64,000 nt of DNA from Burkholderia puraquae (GTDB lineage Bacteria; Pseudomonadota; Gammaproteobacteria; Burkholderiales; Burkholderiaceae). Where the stretch lies: positions 124,001 through 188,000 of the forward strand of contig NZ_NBYX01000005.1 of the NCBI RefSeq assembly GCF_002099195.1, given 5' to 3'. The notes beneath the pieces are model-generated. The model was not told the origin of the DNA. It was given only the letters and a program-made list of their open reading frames with translations, and made no database searches. Below, piece after piece: positions 34,542-43,444 of the stretch; the stretch's first letter is position 1; the number at the start of each line of letters is the position of its first letter. The translations under genes and the position numbers were made by a program.

Positions 34542-36160
34542 GCGAACCGGTCGTATCGACGCAGCGCGAGCCGCTGCTGGCGCTCGAGCATCTGCATGTG
34601 CGCTTCGGCGACACGGTCGCGGTGGACGACGTGACGCTCGCGATCGGCCGCGGGGAGCGCGTCGCGCTGGTCGGCGAGTCGGGTTCGGGCAAGAGCGTGA
34701 CCGCGCTGTCGATCCTGCGGCTGTTGCGCGACGCCGACGTGAGCGGCGCGATCCGCTTCGCGGGGCAGGACCTGGCTGGCAAGAGCGAGCGCGAGATGCG
34801 CGGGCTGCGCGGCTCGGACATCGCCATGATCTTCCAGGAGCCGATGACCGCGCTCAACCCGCTGTATACGATCGGCGTGCAGATCGGCGAGACGATCGTG
34901 CTGCACGACGGCGTATCGGCTGTCGAGGCGCGCAAGCGTGCGATCGCGTTGCTCGCGCGCACGGGCATCGCGGAGCCGGAGAAGCGGGTCGACAGCTATC
35001 CGCACCAGTTGTCGGGCGGCCAGCGCCAGCGCGCGATGATCGCGATGGCGCTCGCCTGCCGGCCGCGCCTGTTGCTGGCCGACGAGCCGACTACCGCGCT
35101 CGACGTGACGATCCGCGCGCAGATCGTCGATCTGCTGCTGGAACTGCAGCGCGAGGAAGCGGAAAAGCGGGGAATGGCGATCCTGCTGATCACGCACGAC
35201 CTGAATCTCGTGCGGCACTTCGCGGATCGCGTCGCGGTGATGGAGCACGGCCGGCTCGTCGAGAGCGGGCCCGTCGAGCGGATCTTCGCGGAACCCGAGC
35301 ATCCGTATACGCAGCGGCTGCTGAACAGCCGGCCGCAACGCGCGGTTGCGCCGGTGATGCCGATCGCGCCCGTCGTGCTCGATGCGCACCACGTGAGCGT
35401 GCAGTTCGCGCGCAAGCGGCCGGGCATCGCGGGCTGGTTCGGCTCGGTGCCCGTGACGGCCGTTGCGGACGTATCGGTGTCGGTGCGGCAGGGCGAGACG
35501 CTCGGCATCGTCGGCGAATCGGGTTCGGGGAAGTCGACGCTCGCGATGGCGCTGCTCGGCCTGCAGAAGACGGCCGGCGGCACGATCGAATTCCAGGGGC
35601 GCGCGCTGTCGACCTATCGCGGCCGCGAACAGGCTGCGCTGCGCTCGAACATGCAGGTGGTCTTTCAGGATCCGTTCAGTTCGCTTTCGCCGCGTCACAC
35701 GATCGAGCGGATCGTCGGCGAGGGGCTCGAGCTGCATCGCCCGGACATGACGCCCGAGGCGCGCCGCGCGAAGTCGCTCGCGGTGCTGCGCGAAGTCGGC
35801 CTCGACCGCACGGTGCTGCACCGTTATCCGCACGAATTCTCGGGCGGGCAGCGCCAGCGGATCGCCATCGCGCGCGCGCTGGTGCTGGAGCCGCGCATCC
35901 TGATCCTCGACGAGCCGACGTCCGCGCTCGACGTGTCGATCCAGCAGCAGGTGCTGAAACTGCTCGCGAATTTGCAACAGAAATACAACCTCGGCTATGT
36001 ATTCATCAGCCACGACCTGGAGGTGATCGGGGCGATGGCGCACCGCGTCGCGGTGATGCAGGACGGGGCCGTCGTCGAGTCGGGAGAGGTGGCCGACATC
36101 TTCACGAGACCGTCACATCCTTACACACAAAAGCTGTTGAAAGCGGTCTGGAAAGCGTGA
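34538..36160 (+). CDS. yejF: Oligopeptide ABC transporter, fused double ATPase
   Basis: 540 residues holding two complete ABC ATPase domains. First: Walker [13 protein letters not shown] near 45, signature [10 protein letters not shown] near 160, Walker [13 protein letters not shown] near 180. Second: Walker [13 protein letters not shown] near 330, signature [11 protein letters not shown] near 435, Walker [13 protein letters not shown] near 455. Each is followed by the oligopeptide-ATPase C-terminal extension ([23 protein letters not shown]). It powers YejBE. Last gene of the operon. Confidence 0.95.
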   Translation: MSEPVVSTQREPLLALEHLHVRFGDTVAVDDVTLAIGRGERVALVGESGSGKSVTALSILRLLRDADVSGAIRFAGQDLAGKSEREMRGLRGSDIAMIFQEPMTALNPLYTIGVQIGETIVLHDGVSAVEARKRAIALLARTGIAEPEKRVDSYPHQLSGGQRQRAMIAMALACRPRLLLADEPTTALDVTIRAQIVDLLLELQREEAEKRGMAILLITHDLNLVRHFADRVAVMEHGRLVESGPVERIFAEPEHPYTQRLLNSRPQRAVAPVMPIAPVVLDAHHVSVQFARKRPGIAGWFGSVPVTAVADVSVSVRQGETLGIVGESGSGKSTLAMALLGLQKTAGGTIEFQGRALSTYRGREQAALRSNMQVVFQDPFSSLSPRHTIERIVGEGLELHRPDMTPEARRAKSLAVLREVGLDRTVLHRYPHEFSGGQRQRIAIARALVLEPRILILDEPTSALDVSIQQQVLKLLANLQQKYNLGYVFISHDLEVIGAMAHRVAVMQDGAVVESGEVADIFTRPSHPYTQKLLKAVWKA

Positions 36161-36207
36161 TAGGCCGCCAATGGTCTGACCATCTCGATTGTATTTATTA
36201 ATTTGTT

Positions 36208-36236
36208 TTGACAAACGATTACGCGCTGGCTAGTAT
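36208..36236 (+). promoter_or_regulatory. Strong sigma70 promoter for the NlpC/P60 gene
   Basis: TTGACA (36208-36213), a 17-bp spacer and TAGTAT (36231-36236), in an AT-rich pocket after yejF. The start codon is at 36289, giving a leader of roughly 45 nt. Confidence 0.8.
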
Positions 36237-36288
36237 CGACCGAAATTTTCCGCCAATCAGCTGATTTTTAAGCAAATTCCATCGACCA

Positions 36289-36963
36289 ATGCAGCATCGA
36301 TCCCTGACCCAGGCATGCGCGCGCACCATCGCCGGGCTATTCATCGGCGCCCTGTTTGCAGCAGCTCCCGGCGCGTTCGCCGACGAAGTCAGCAGTTTTA
36401 ACCAGAATGTCACGAATTCGACGCAGAACGCGTCGAATTCCTCCCTCCAGCAGACCAGCGCGCAGCCGTCGAGCGGCGGTGCGAAGTCGTTCCTCGCCGG
36501 CATGGCCGGCAAGGCAGGCGACGTGGTTGTCGGCGCGCTGAACATGATCGGCGTGCGCTATCGCTGGGGCGGCAACTCGCCGGATTCGGGCCTCGATTGC
36601 AGCGGCTTCGTGCGCTACGTGTTCCAGGACACCCTCGGCATGTCGCTGCCGCGCCGTGCGGAAGAGATGAGCCGCGTCGGCGAGAAGGTCAGCATGAGCA
36701 ACCTCAAGCCGGGCGACCTCGTGTTCTTCAACACGATGCGCCGCACGTTCTCGCACGTCGGCATCTACATCGGCGACAACAAGTTCGTGCACTCGCCGTC
36801 GACCGGCAGCACCATCCGCGTCGACGATCTCGATAGCGGCTACTGGGAAAAGCGCTTCACTGGCGCGCGCCGGCTTGAATCGGAGTTCCCGATGAAGCCG
36901 GAAGACCTGCGTCAGCGCGTGCGCGCGACGATCGGCGACGATTCGGCGAACGGCAACAACTGA
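36289..36963 (+). CDS. Secreted NlpC/P60 cell-wall peptidase
   Basis: 224 residues. Signal peptide ending APGAFA-DE near residue 31, then an Asn/Ser/Gln-rich linker (FNQNVTNSTQNASNSSLQQT). The NlpC/P60 domain spans residues 80-200: YRWGGNSPDSGLDCSGFVRY contains the nucleophile Cys, TFSHVGIYIGDNKFVHSPS carries the catalytic His and the third polar residue. It cleaves peptide stems of peptidoglycan in the periplasm (endopeptidase of the Spr/MepS type). A strong promoter and a terminator make it a single-gene unit. Confidence 0.9.
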   Translation: MQHRSLTQACARTIAGLFIGALFAAAPGAFADEVSSFNQNVTNSTQNASNSSLQQTSAQPSSGGAKSFLAGMAGKAGDVVVGALNMIGVRYRWGGNSPDSGLDCSGFVRYVFQDTLGMSLPRRAEEMSRVGEKVSMSNLKPGDLVFFNTMRRTFSHVGIYIGDNKFVHSPSTGSTIRVDDLDSGYWEKRFTGARRLESEFPMKPEDLRQRVRATIGDDSANGNN

Positions 36964-36990
36964 CGTTCGGCGGCCAGTCCGGCCGGATCG

Positions 36991-37026
36991 AAAAAACCCT
37001 GTCACCGAAAGGCGGCAGGGTTTTTT
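36991..37026 (+). terminator. Terminator after the NlpC/P60 gene
   Basis: AAAAAACCCTGTC pairs with GGCAGGGTTTTTT (one G-T pair) around an ACCGAAAGGC-type loop. The A-run and T-run flanks would allow it to work in both directions. Confidence 0.75.
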
Positions 37027-37110
37027 GTTTTGGAGCGGTGCAAACGGTGCGCTGAAAGCCGTTCCGCCGTTGGCAGGCCGGCGGCGCGCGCCGGCCTGCG
37101 CATTGCGTGC

Positions 37111-38025
37111 TTACGCGACCGCCACGCCGCGCGCTGCCGCGAGCTTGCGCTGGAGTTCCGGCATGATGCGCGCGACGGCTTCCTCGCCCGCGAGGATTGC
37201 CGCGTTACGCTGGTTGAAGTCGCTGCCGCCCATGGCCGCGAGGTTCGGGCGGATCACGACGTCCGCGTACTTGTCGAGCTCGTAGGTCTTGATCGTCTGG
37301 CCCATGATCGTGAAGGTCTGCAGCAGCATCTCGATCGGGTTGTTGGTTGCCGCGCCGTCCGGCCGGGCCGAGATGTCGACCGCGATCACGAAGCTCGCGC
37401 CCATCTTGCGCGCGTACGACGCGGGCACGGGGCTCACGAGCCCGCCGTCGACATATTCGCGGTTGCCGATCTTCACCGGTTCGAACACCGACGGCACGCT
37501 GCACGACGCGCGTACTGCGAGCCCCGTGTTGCCCTGCTGGAACAGGATCGGCTGACCGCTCTGCAGATCGGTCGCGACGATGCCGAGCGGCTTCGCCATC
37601 TTCTCGATCGGCCGGTTGTTCAGCGTCTTGTTCAGGAAGTTCTGCAGCGCCACGCCTTGCAGCAGCCCGCGCGAGCGGAACGGCAGCGCCCAGTCGCTGA
37701 TTGCCGCCTGGTCCATGTCGAGCGCGATCTTGTTGATCTGCAGCGCGCTCATGCCCGATGCATAGAGTGCGCCGACCACCGAGCCCGCGCTCGTGCCCGC
37801 GACTATCTCGACCGGGATGCCGCGCGCCTCGAGCGCCTTCAGCACGCCGATGTGCGAGAAGCCGCGCGCGGCGCCGCCGCCGAGTGCGATGCCGATCTTC
37901 ACGGGCTTTTCCTGCGGCAGTGCTGCGCCGGGGCGGGATTTGTCGCCGAACGACGTGCAGGCGGCGAGGCTGGCGGACGCAGCGGCGATCGTGAAGTGGC
38001 GGCGCGACAGGCGAGGGGACGACAT
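37111..38025 (-). CDS. Patatin-like phospholipase, lipoprotein
   Basis: 304 residues. The N-terminus [21 protein letters not shown] combines a twin-Arg-like motif with a lipobox Cys, so it is probably exported and lipid-anchored. The patatin domain has the oxyanion loop [10 protein letters not shown] near 50, the nucleophile Ser in [11 protein letters not shown] near 79, and the catalytic Asp in YVDGGLVSP near 200. It belongs to the RssA/NTE-type esterases that hydrolyse phospholipids or lysophospholipids. Divergent from gltX; ends about 85 bp from the convergent NlpC terminator. Confidence 0.88.
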   Translation of the reverse strand: MSSPRLSRRHFTIAAASASLAACTSFGDKSRPGAALPQEKPVKIGIALGGGAARGFSHIGVLKALEARGIPVEIVAGTSAGSVVGALYASGMSALQINKIALDMDQAAISDWALPFRSRGLLQGVALQNFLNKTLNNRPIEKMAKPLGIVATDLQSGQPILFQQGNTGLAVRASCSVPSVFEPVKIGNREYVDGGLVSPVPASYARKMGASFVIAVDISARPDGAATNNPIEMLLQTFTIMGQTIKTYELDKYADVVIRPNLAAMGGSDFNQRNAAILAGEEAVARIMPELQRKLAAARGVAVA

Positions 38026-38168
38026 CGAATGGTTCTCCGGCGGCTTGGCGGCGGGTTTTACGGCCCGCGGCGGCGATAGGTTCCGAGCGGCCGCGCGGCA
38101 GGTTCCGTGCGGCCGGTGCCGCGCCGGCTGGCGGCCGCGGCGCGCACATCATAATGCAAGCGGCGCGC

Positions 38169-38196
38169 TTGGCGCGATGTCCGGCGCGAGTATAAT
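38169..38196 (+). promoter_or_regulatory. Sigma70-like promoter for gltX
   Basis: TTGGCG (38169-38174), 16-bp spacer, TATAAT (38191-38196), about 110 bp before the gltX start codon. It lies in the gap between the divergent patatin gene and gltX. Confidence 0.65.
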
Positions 38197-38305
38197 TCCG
38201 GCTTCTTTCCCGTTCCGGGCGTCGCCGGCCCCGTTGCTGTCCGGGCTGCCGCCGTCGATCCCGCGTCGAATCATTCATGCGCCCCAGGCGTTCGAGTTAC
38301 CGTTT

Positions 38306-39715
38306 ATGACCCGTCCTGTCCGTACCCGCTTCGCGCCGAGTCCCACCGGCTTCATCCACCTCGGCAACATCCGCTCCGCGCTCTATCCGTGGGCATTCGC
38401 CCGCAAGATGAAGGGCACGTTCGTGCTGCGCATCGAGGATACCGACGTCGAGCGCTCGTCGCAGGAAGCGGTCGACGCGATCCTCGAAGGGATGCAATGG
38501 CTCGGCCTGGATTTCGACGAAGGCCCGATCTACCAGATGCAGCGGATGGACCGCTATCGCGAGGTGCTCGCGCAGATGCTGGAGAAGGGGCTCGCGTACC
38601 CGTGCTACATGTCGGCCGAGGAGCTCGACGCGCTGCGCGAACGCCAGCGCGAGGCCGGCCTGAAGCCGCGCTACGACGGCACGTGGCGTCCGGAGCCCGG
38701 CAAGGTGCTGCCGGAGCCGCCGGCTGGCGTGAAGCCGGTGCTGCGCTTCCGCAATCCGCTGACGGGTACGGTCGTGTGGGACGACGCCGTGAAGGGGCGT
38801 GTCGAGATCTCGAACGAGGAACTCGACGACCTCGTGATCGCGCGCCCGGACGGCACGCCGATCTACAACTTCTGCGTGGTGGTGGACGACATGGACATGG
38901 GCATCACGCACGTGATCCGCGGCGACGACCACGTGAACAACACGCCGCGCCAGATCAACATCCTGAATGCGCTCGGCGGCGAGGCGCCCGTCTACGCGCA
39001 CCTGCCGACCGTGCTGAACGAGCAGGGCGAGAAGATGAGCAAGCGGCATGGCGCGATGAGCGTGATGGCGTACCGCGACGCGGGCTTCCTGCCTGAAGCC
39101 GTCGTCAACTATCTCGCGCGCCTCGGCTGGTCGCACGGCGACGCCGAGATCTTTTCGCGCGAGCAGTTCGTCGAGTGGTTCGATCTCGAGCATCTCGGCA
39201 AGTCGCCCGCGCAGTACGACCACAGCAAGCTGAGCTGGCTGAACGCGCATTACATCAAGGAAGCGGACAACGCGCGCCTCGCCGAGCTGGCGAAGCCGTT
39301 CCTCGCCGCGCTCGGCATCGACGATGCGGCGATCGCGACGGGCCCGGCGCTCGACGCCGTGGTCGGGCTGATGAAGGATCGCGCGACGACGGTCAAGGAG
39401 ATCGCGGAAGGCGCCGCGATGTTCTACCGCGTGCCGGCACCGGAAGCCGATGCGCTTGCGCAGCATGTGACCGATGCGGTGCGGCCGGCGCTGGCCGATC
39501 TCGCCGCTGCGCTGAAGGCGGCCGACTGGACGAAGGAGGCCGTGTCTGCCGCGCTGAAGGCGACGCTCGGCACGCACAAGCTGAAGATGCCGCAACTCGC
39601 GATGCCGGTGCGCCTGCTGGTGGCGGGTACGACGCACACGCCGTCGATCGATGCGGTGCTCGTGCTGTTCGGTCGCGACGTCGTGGTGTCGCGCATCGAG
39701 GCCGCGCTGGCCTGA
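38306..39715 (+). CDS. gltX: Glutamyl-tRNA synthetase
   Basis: 469 residues, normal length. Charges tRNA-Glu with glutamate. Class I signatures: HIGH-type motif [18 protein letters not shown] at residues 9-26 and KMSKR in [10 protein letters not shown] near 240. The C-terminal helical anticodon-binding domain spans about 310-469. The start at 38306 ([15 protein letters not shown]) places the first motif at the expected distance. Three tRNA-Glu genes lie just downstream, an apt but probably coincidental neighbourhood. Confidence 0.97.
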   Translation: MTRPVRTRFAPSPTGFIHLGNIRSALYPWAFARKMKGTFVLRIEDTDVERSSQEAVDAILEGMQWLGLDFDEGPIYQMQRMDRYREVLAQMLEKGLAYPCYMSAEELDALRERQREAGLKPRYDGTWRPEPGKVLPEPPAGVKPVLRFRNPLTGTVVWDDAVKGRVEISNEELDDLVIARPDGTPIYNFCVVVDDMDMGITHVIRGDDHVNNTPRQINILNALGGEAPVYAHLPTVLNEQGEKMSKRHGAMSVMAYRDAGFLPEAVVNYLARLGWSHGDAEIFSREQFVEWFDLEHLGKSPAQYDHSKLSWLNAHYIKEADNARLAELAKPFLAALGIDDAAIATGPALDAVVGLMKDRATTVKEIAEGAAMFYRVPAPEADALAQHVTDAVRPALADLAAALKAADWTKEAVSAALKATLGTHKLKMPQLAMPVRLLVAGTTHTPSIDAVLVLFGRDVVVSRIEAALA

Positions 39716-39796
39716 GGTTCGGGGGCGAGCGAAGCTGCCCGTGCGTGACATCACGGCAGCTTCGCAAAAAAATTCGCTCGAATCGCAAAAAGGGTA

Positions 39797-39825
39797 TTTA
39801 CAAGTTCAAAGTAGCTCCATATAAT
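39797..39825 (+). promoter_or_regulatory. Strong stable-RNA promoter for the tRNA cluster
   Basis: TTTACA (39797-39802), 17-bp spacer, perfect TATAAT (39820-39825), 18 bp before the first tRNA. The AT-rich upstream tract (CGCAAAAAGGGTATTT) could be an UP-element. Confidence 0.8.
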
Positions 39826-39843
39826 CTCATTTCTGTTCTGCAA

Positions 39844-39919
<76 letters not shown>

Positions 39920-40060
39920 TCAGAACAAGCTGGATTGATTTGCGAAGCAGCAGTGGTAGTAATAAATGCTTCACAAAATGATTCAAAGCAGTTAGAATTT
40001 CGGCCTTCGCTGTTGATTGAAAAATGAATAGCGAAAGTCAGACAAATCTGAAAAGATTTT

Positions 40061-40136
40061 GTCCCCTTCGTCTAGAGGCCTAGGACATCACCCTTTCACG
40101 GTGAGTACAGGGGTTCGAATCCCCTAGGGGACGCCA
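40061..40136 (+). tRNA. tRNA-Glu (TTC), copy 1
   Basis: 76 nt with encoded CCA-like end GCCA. Acceptor GTCCCCT/AGGGGAC, anticodon TTC in CACCCTTTCACGGTG, T arm GGGGTTCGAATCCCC. Identical to the copies at 40356 and 40653. Confidence 0.96.
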
Positions 40137-40215
40137 GATTCAGCGGCGTTTCATAGAAGTGTCGCAACGCTTGCAGGAACGTAACCGACGTCCTGCGGGT
40201 GAGGGTAAGAAAGCT

Positions 40216-40292
40216 GGAGCGGTAGTTCAGTCGGTTAGAATACCGGCCTGTCACGCCGGGGGTCGCGGGTTCGAGTCCCGTCCGCTCCGCCA
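40216..40292 (+). tRNA. tRNA-Asp (GTC), copy 1
   Basis: 77 nt. Acceptor GGAGCGG/CCGCTCC, anticodon GTC in CCGGCCTGTCACGCCGG, T arm GCGGGTTCGAGTCCCGT. Paired with the tRNA-Glu 79 bp upstream. Confidence 0.96.
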
Positions 40293-40297
40293 GAACG

Positions 40298-40330
40298 AAG
40301 CCCGTTCAAGACGTTTTTGAGCGGGCTTTT
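40298..40330 (+). terminator. Hairpin after Glu-Asp pair 1
   Basis: AAGCCCGTTCAA pairs with TTGAGCGGGCTT (one mismatch) followed by TT. A similar hairpin follows the second and third pairs. Confidence 0.55.
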
Positions 40331-40355
40331 GTATTAAAGATGTAAGCGGTACGTT

Positions 40356-40431
40356 GTCCCCTTCGTCTAGAGGCCTAGGACATCACCCTTTCACGGTGAG
40401 TACAGGGGTTCGAATCCCCTAGGGGACGCCA
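40356..40431 (+). tRNA. tRNA-Glu (TTC), copy 2
   Basis: 76 nt, identical to copy 1. The 45 bp following it also match the spacer after copy 1 apart from a few changes, showing tandem duplication of the Glu-Asp unit. Confidence 0.96.
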
Positions 40432-40509
40432 GATTCAGCGGCGTTTCATAGAAGTGTCGCAACGGTTGCAGGAACGTGACGATGTCCTGCAGGCGGGAGT
40501 AAGAAAGCT

Positions 40510-40586
40510 GGAGCGGTAGTTCAGTTGGTTAGAATACCGGCCTGTCACGCCGGGGGTCGCGGGTTCGAGCCCCGTCCGCTCCGCCA
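40510..40586 (+). tRNA. tRNA-Asp (GTC), copy 2
   Basis: 77 nt. It differs from the other two Asp copies in the D loop (TTGGTT in place of TCGGTT) and in the T arm (GAGCCCCGT in place of GAGTCCCGT). The T-arm change turns a G-T pair into G-C or the reverse and should not disturb folding. Confidence 0.95.
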
Positions 40587-40591
40587 GAACG

Positions 40592-40627
40592 AAGCCCGTT
40601 CAAAGAACGTTTTTTGAACGGGCTTTT
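40592..40627 (+). terminator. Hairpin terminator after Glu-Asp pair 2
   Basis: A 13-bp perfect stem AAGCCCGTTCAAA / TTTGAACGGGCTT with a GAACGTTT loop, followed by TT. Confidence 0.6.
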
Positions 40628-40652
40628 GCATTAAAGATGCAAGCAGTACGTT

Positions 40653-40728
40653 GTCCCCTTCGTCTAGAGGCCTAGGACATCACCCTTTCACGGTGAGTAC
40701 AGGGGTTCGAATCCCCTAGGGGACGCCA
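40653..40728 (+). tRNA. tRNA-Glu (TTC), copy 3
   Basis: 76 nt, identical to copies 1 and 2. The downstream spacer diverges from those after copies 1 and 2 after about 15 bp. Confidence 0.96.
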
Positions 40729-40801
40729 GATTTCGGCGTCGTTCGAACAAACGATGCGCCGGCAGGAAGCAACCGACGCCTGCCAGGCAAGCAGCAAGAC
40801 T

Positions 40802-40878
40802 GGAGCGGTAGTTCAGTCGGTTAGAATACCGGCCTGTCACGCCGGGGGTCGCGGGTTCGAGTCCCGTCCGCTCCGCCA
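40802..40878 (+). tRNA. tRNA-Asp (GTC), copy 3
   Basis: 77 nt, same sequence as copy 1. Its last 21 bases and the following terminator are duplicated at 41041-41131. Confidence 0.96.
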
Positions 40879-40948
40879 GAAAATGAAGAAGCCCGCCTTG
40901 TGCGGGCTTTTTCATTTGCGTTTCCGGTTGCGCCCGCTGGCGGGCGCG
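40858..40948 (+). repeat. 91-bp direct repeat, copy A (tRNA-Asp 3' end plus terminator)
   Basis: Identical over 91 bp to 41041-41131. It spans the T-arm and acceptor 3' strand of tRNA-Asp copy 3, the terminator stem (40882-40916: AATGAAGAAGCCCGC with its complement, then a T tract) and 32 bp beyond. Confidence 0.9.
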
Positions 40949-41040
40949 AGACTGCGGAGCGGAGGAAGCCGCCTGCGCGGCTTCCGGCGGGACTCGAAGG
41001 GATGCGCGTGCACGCGCATCCGCGGCCTGCAGGATGTGGG

Positions 41041-41131
41041 CGAGTCCCGTCCGCTCCGCCAGAAAATGAAGAAGCCCGCCTTGTGCGGGCTTTTTCATTT
41101 GCGTTTCCGGTTGCGCCCGCTGGCGGGCGCG
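41041..41131 (+). repeat. 91-bp direct repeat, copy B (partial tRNA-Asp and second terminator)
   Basis: It starts inside the T arm (CGAGTCCCGTCCGCTCCGCCA) and therefore carries only a 21-nt tRNA-Asp remnant, followed by the same terminator hairpin at 41065-41099. The 92 bp between the copies (40949-41040) hold no gene; they contain a CGCCTGCGCGGCTTCC-type GC-rich hairpin. Such a 3'-end duplication is what integration or excision at a tRNA gene leaves behind. Confidence 0.85.
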
Positions 41132-41232
41132 TAACCGCCGGTGATCCGGCGTCGAGCCGCTACGAGAAATCCGCGATTGCATCCGGACGCGACTGCGCTA
41201 TCGTGGCGGGATGCGTCCTTGACCCTTGCGCG

Positions 41233-41697
41233 ATGCTCGATCCGACCGACCTGCGACTCCTGTATCAGCTCCGGCCCGCGGAGGCCGGCGATTTTCCGTT
41301 TGCCGAAGCGCTGACGCACGGCAACATGGGCGGCTATTACAAGCGCCATGGGCTCGTGTGGCGCAGCGACCTGTTCTATGCGAGCTGGCGCGAATCCGAG
41401 AACTTCATCCTCGAGGCCGACGGCGAGCGCATCGGCGTGCTGCGCGTGACCGAGGAAGGCGACTCGCTGCACATCCGCGACGTCCAGATCGCGGCCGGCC
41501 ATCGCGGGCAGGGCGCCGGCACCTACATGCTCGACATGTCGCACCGCTGGGCGCGTGCACGCGGGCTGCACGAACTGCAACTGCGCGTGTTCGTCGACAA
41601 TCCTGCCGCGCGTCTCTACTTGCGCATGGGCTATCAGGTTGCCGGGTCGCGGCTCGCGCAACTTGGCTCGATCCGCCACATGGTGCGGCCGGTCTGA
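41233..41697 (+). CDS. GNAT-family N-acetyltransferase
   Basis: 154 residues. The acetyl-CoA-binding motif A is QIAAGHRGQGAGTYMLDMSH near residues 90-110 (Q/R-x-x-G-x-G/A), preceded by strand GDSLHIRDVQ and followed by motif B LRVFVDNPAARLYLRMGYQV. Full-length single-domain acetyltransferase. The acceptor substrate cannot be predicted. Start ATG 41233 is the first methionine after the tRNA-derived repeat; MLDPTDLRLLYQLRPAEAGD is a usual GNAT first strand. It is convergent with the AraC gene. Confidence 0.85.
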   Translation: MLDPTDLRLLYQLRPAEAGDFPFAEALTHGNMGGYYKRHGLVWRSDLFYASWRESENFILEADGERIGVLRVTEEGDSLHIRDVQIAAGHRGQGAGTYMLDMSHRWARARGLHELQLRVFVDNPAARLYLRMGYQVAGSRLAQLGSIRHMVRPV

Positions 41698-41723
41698 CGT
41701 TCTGACGACCCGAAGCGAGGCAT

Positions 41724-42602
41724 TCAGCGGACAGCGCCGGCTGTGTCGTCGTCGTCCGGGGTTTCGTCGTCCGCGAGGCTGCCTTCCGGGCCGCGGTGCT
41801 CGTAGCCGCGCAGCATGAATGCGCGCGGGCTTTCGCCGAATGCACGCCGGAACATCGCCGAAAAGGCGCTCTGGCTCTGGTAGCCGAGTTCGCGCGCGAT
41901 ATGCGACAGCGGGCGGCCCTGGTTCAGCAGCGGGATGGCCCGTGCCAGCAGCGCCTGCTGGCGCCACTGCGAAAAGCTCACGCCCAGTTCCTGCTTGAAG
42001 AGTCGCGAAATCGTGCGCGTGCTGGCGCCGACCTCGCCTGCCCAATGTTCGAGCGACTCCGCATGCGCCGGATGCGCGAGTACCGATTCGCACAGCATGC
42101 GCAGCCGCTTTTCGTCGGGCATCGGCACTGCGAGCGGCAGCGGTTCGGCGTGGCTCAGCTCGTCGAGCACGAGCCCGCACAGCAGGCGCTCGCGCGTGGT
42201 GCTCAGGTCGCGCGCGCCGAGTGCGATGATCAGTTCGCGCAGGAGCCCCGTCACTTCGACGACGCGGCACGCGTCGAGTCCGTCCGGCACGATCGACTCG
42301 TCGATATACAGCGTGCGCAAATACGCCTCTTCGACGATCACGACCTCGTGCGTCACGCGCGGCGGCACCCAGATCGCGCGGGACGGCGGCACCATCCACG
42401 TCGTGCCGGTCGTCGCGACGCGCAGCACGCCGCGCGACGCGTACGCGAGCTGCGCCCACGCATGCGTGTGCAGCGGGATGCGATGCCCGGCGTCGACCTG
42501 CCGTGCGCGCACGCGCATCGGATGGACATCGGTCGGTGCGAATTCAGGCGGAATGTCGATGACGTACGGGTTCGATACGTCGGCTTGGACGGGCGGATTC
42601 AT
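41724..42602 (-). CDS. AraC-family transcriptional regulator with cupin sensor domain
   Basis: 292 residues. Residues 25-110 form an AraC_binding cupin (HRIPLHTHAWAQLAYASRGV, then MVPPSRAIWVPPRVTHEV). The C-terminal 100 residues hold the two helix-turn-helix units: EHWAGEVGASTRTISRLFKQ and LSHIARELGYQSQSAFSAMF, followed by RRAFGESPRAF. An acidic tail (DDETPDDDDTAG) is unusual. A -10-like TACAAT at 42641-42636 just upstream supports the start at 42602 rather than the in-frame ATG at 42662. Effector and targets unknown. Confidence 0.85.
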   Translation of the reverse strand: MNPPVQADVSNPYVIDIPPEFAPTDVHPMRVRARQVDAGHRIPLHTHAWAQLAYASRGVLRVATTGTTWMVPPSRAIWVPPRVTHEVVIVEEAYLRTLYIDESIVPDGLDACRVVEVTGLLRELIIALGARDLSTTRERLLCGLVLDELSHAEPLPLAVPMPDEKRLRMLCESVLAHPAHAESLEHWAGEVGASTRTISRLFKQELGVSFSQWRQQALLARAIPLLNQGRPLSHIARELGYQSQSAFSAMFRRAFGESPRAFMLRGYEHRGPEGSLADDETPDDDDTAGAVR

Positions 42603-42867
42603 GGACGATTCGGGCAGCGCGGCGGCGATGCCGTTATTGTAGAAGGCGCCGCGAAAGCGCATGCGGCGGTTTGTCGGGCGATCATGCCGCGCTCAAATGA
42701 ACTTTGTGTGGGGGGGCGGCAATTTCGGGACTGCCCGGGGTCGGGCGCGCATGCGGGTTCGAACCATCGGGCCGGTATCGTGGTCTATCGATGCGCGGGC
42801 GATTTCGCACGAATCGCACGAATCGCACGCGAGCACGGCAACATACGAATCAAAGAGGAGAACCACG

Positions 42868-43281
42868 ATGCGTTACGTATTCGTCTACGGCACCTTGAGA
42901 AACGGGGAGGCCAACGACATCGGCCATGCGGCCGCCAGGCACGGGATTGCCGCGCCGACGCTGCTCGGCGCGGCCGCGCTGCCGGGCGAACTGTACGATT
43001 TCGGTACGTATCCGGGGATGATCGCCGGGCCGGCCGGCAAGTCGCTGGTCTGGGGCGATGTCTACGAGGTCGACGACCGGCTCGTTCCGGTGCTCGACGA
43101 AATCGAGCGTGTCTATCCGGGCGTCGACTCGCTGTTCAAGCCCGAAGACGTGACCGTCGAACTCGGCGGACGGCAGTACGCCTGCCTTTACTATCCGGTC
43201 GCCGCGCACGCGACAGCCGGGCGTCCGCGCATTGCGTCGGGCGACTGGGTTCAGCACCGGCGCGAGCGGGAAGCCGTCTGA
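42868..43281 (+). CDS. Gamma-glutamylcyclotransferase-like (AIG2/GGCT) protein
   Basis: 137 residues. MRYVFVYGTLRNGEANDIGH contains the YGTLR substrate-binding motif, ELYDFGTYPGMIAG and the catalytic-type Glu in LDEIERVYPG follow, and the end GDWVQHRR is typical of the fold. Such proteins cleave gamma-glutamyl amines or dipeptides to 5-oxoproline; the exact substrate is unknown. GAGGAG seven bases upstream fixes the start. It converges on aceB across a shared terminator. Confidence 0.85.
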   Translation: MRYVFVYGTLRNGEANDIGHAAARHGIAAPTLLGAAALPGELYDFGTYPGMIAGPAGKSLVWGDVYEVDDRLVPVLDEIERVYPGVDSLFKPEDVTVELGGRQYACLYYPVAAHATAGRPRIASGDWVQHRREREAV

Positions 43282-43315
43282 CCGGTTGCGCGGCGGCGAG
43301 TCCTGCCGCACAAGA

Positions 43316-43375
43316 AAAAGCGCCCCAACGGTGGGATTCGCATCCGGCTTTTCGGATGCAGTTCACGAGGGGCGC
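43316..43375. terminator. Bidirectional terminator between the GGCT-like gene and aceB
   Basis: AAAAAGCGCCCC and GGGGCGCTTTTT pair as the outer stem, enclosing a smaller hairpin (GCATCCGgcttttCGGATGC). A-run and T-run flanks allow termination of both convergent transcripts. Confidence 0.75.
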
Positions 43376-43444
43376 TTTTTGATGCCGTCATCGCCTCGAC
43401 CGGCGCCGGCGCAGGGCCGGCCCCGATCGAGGCGGGCAGCGTCG

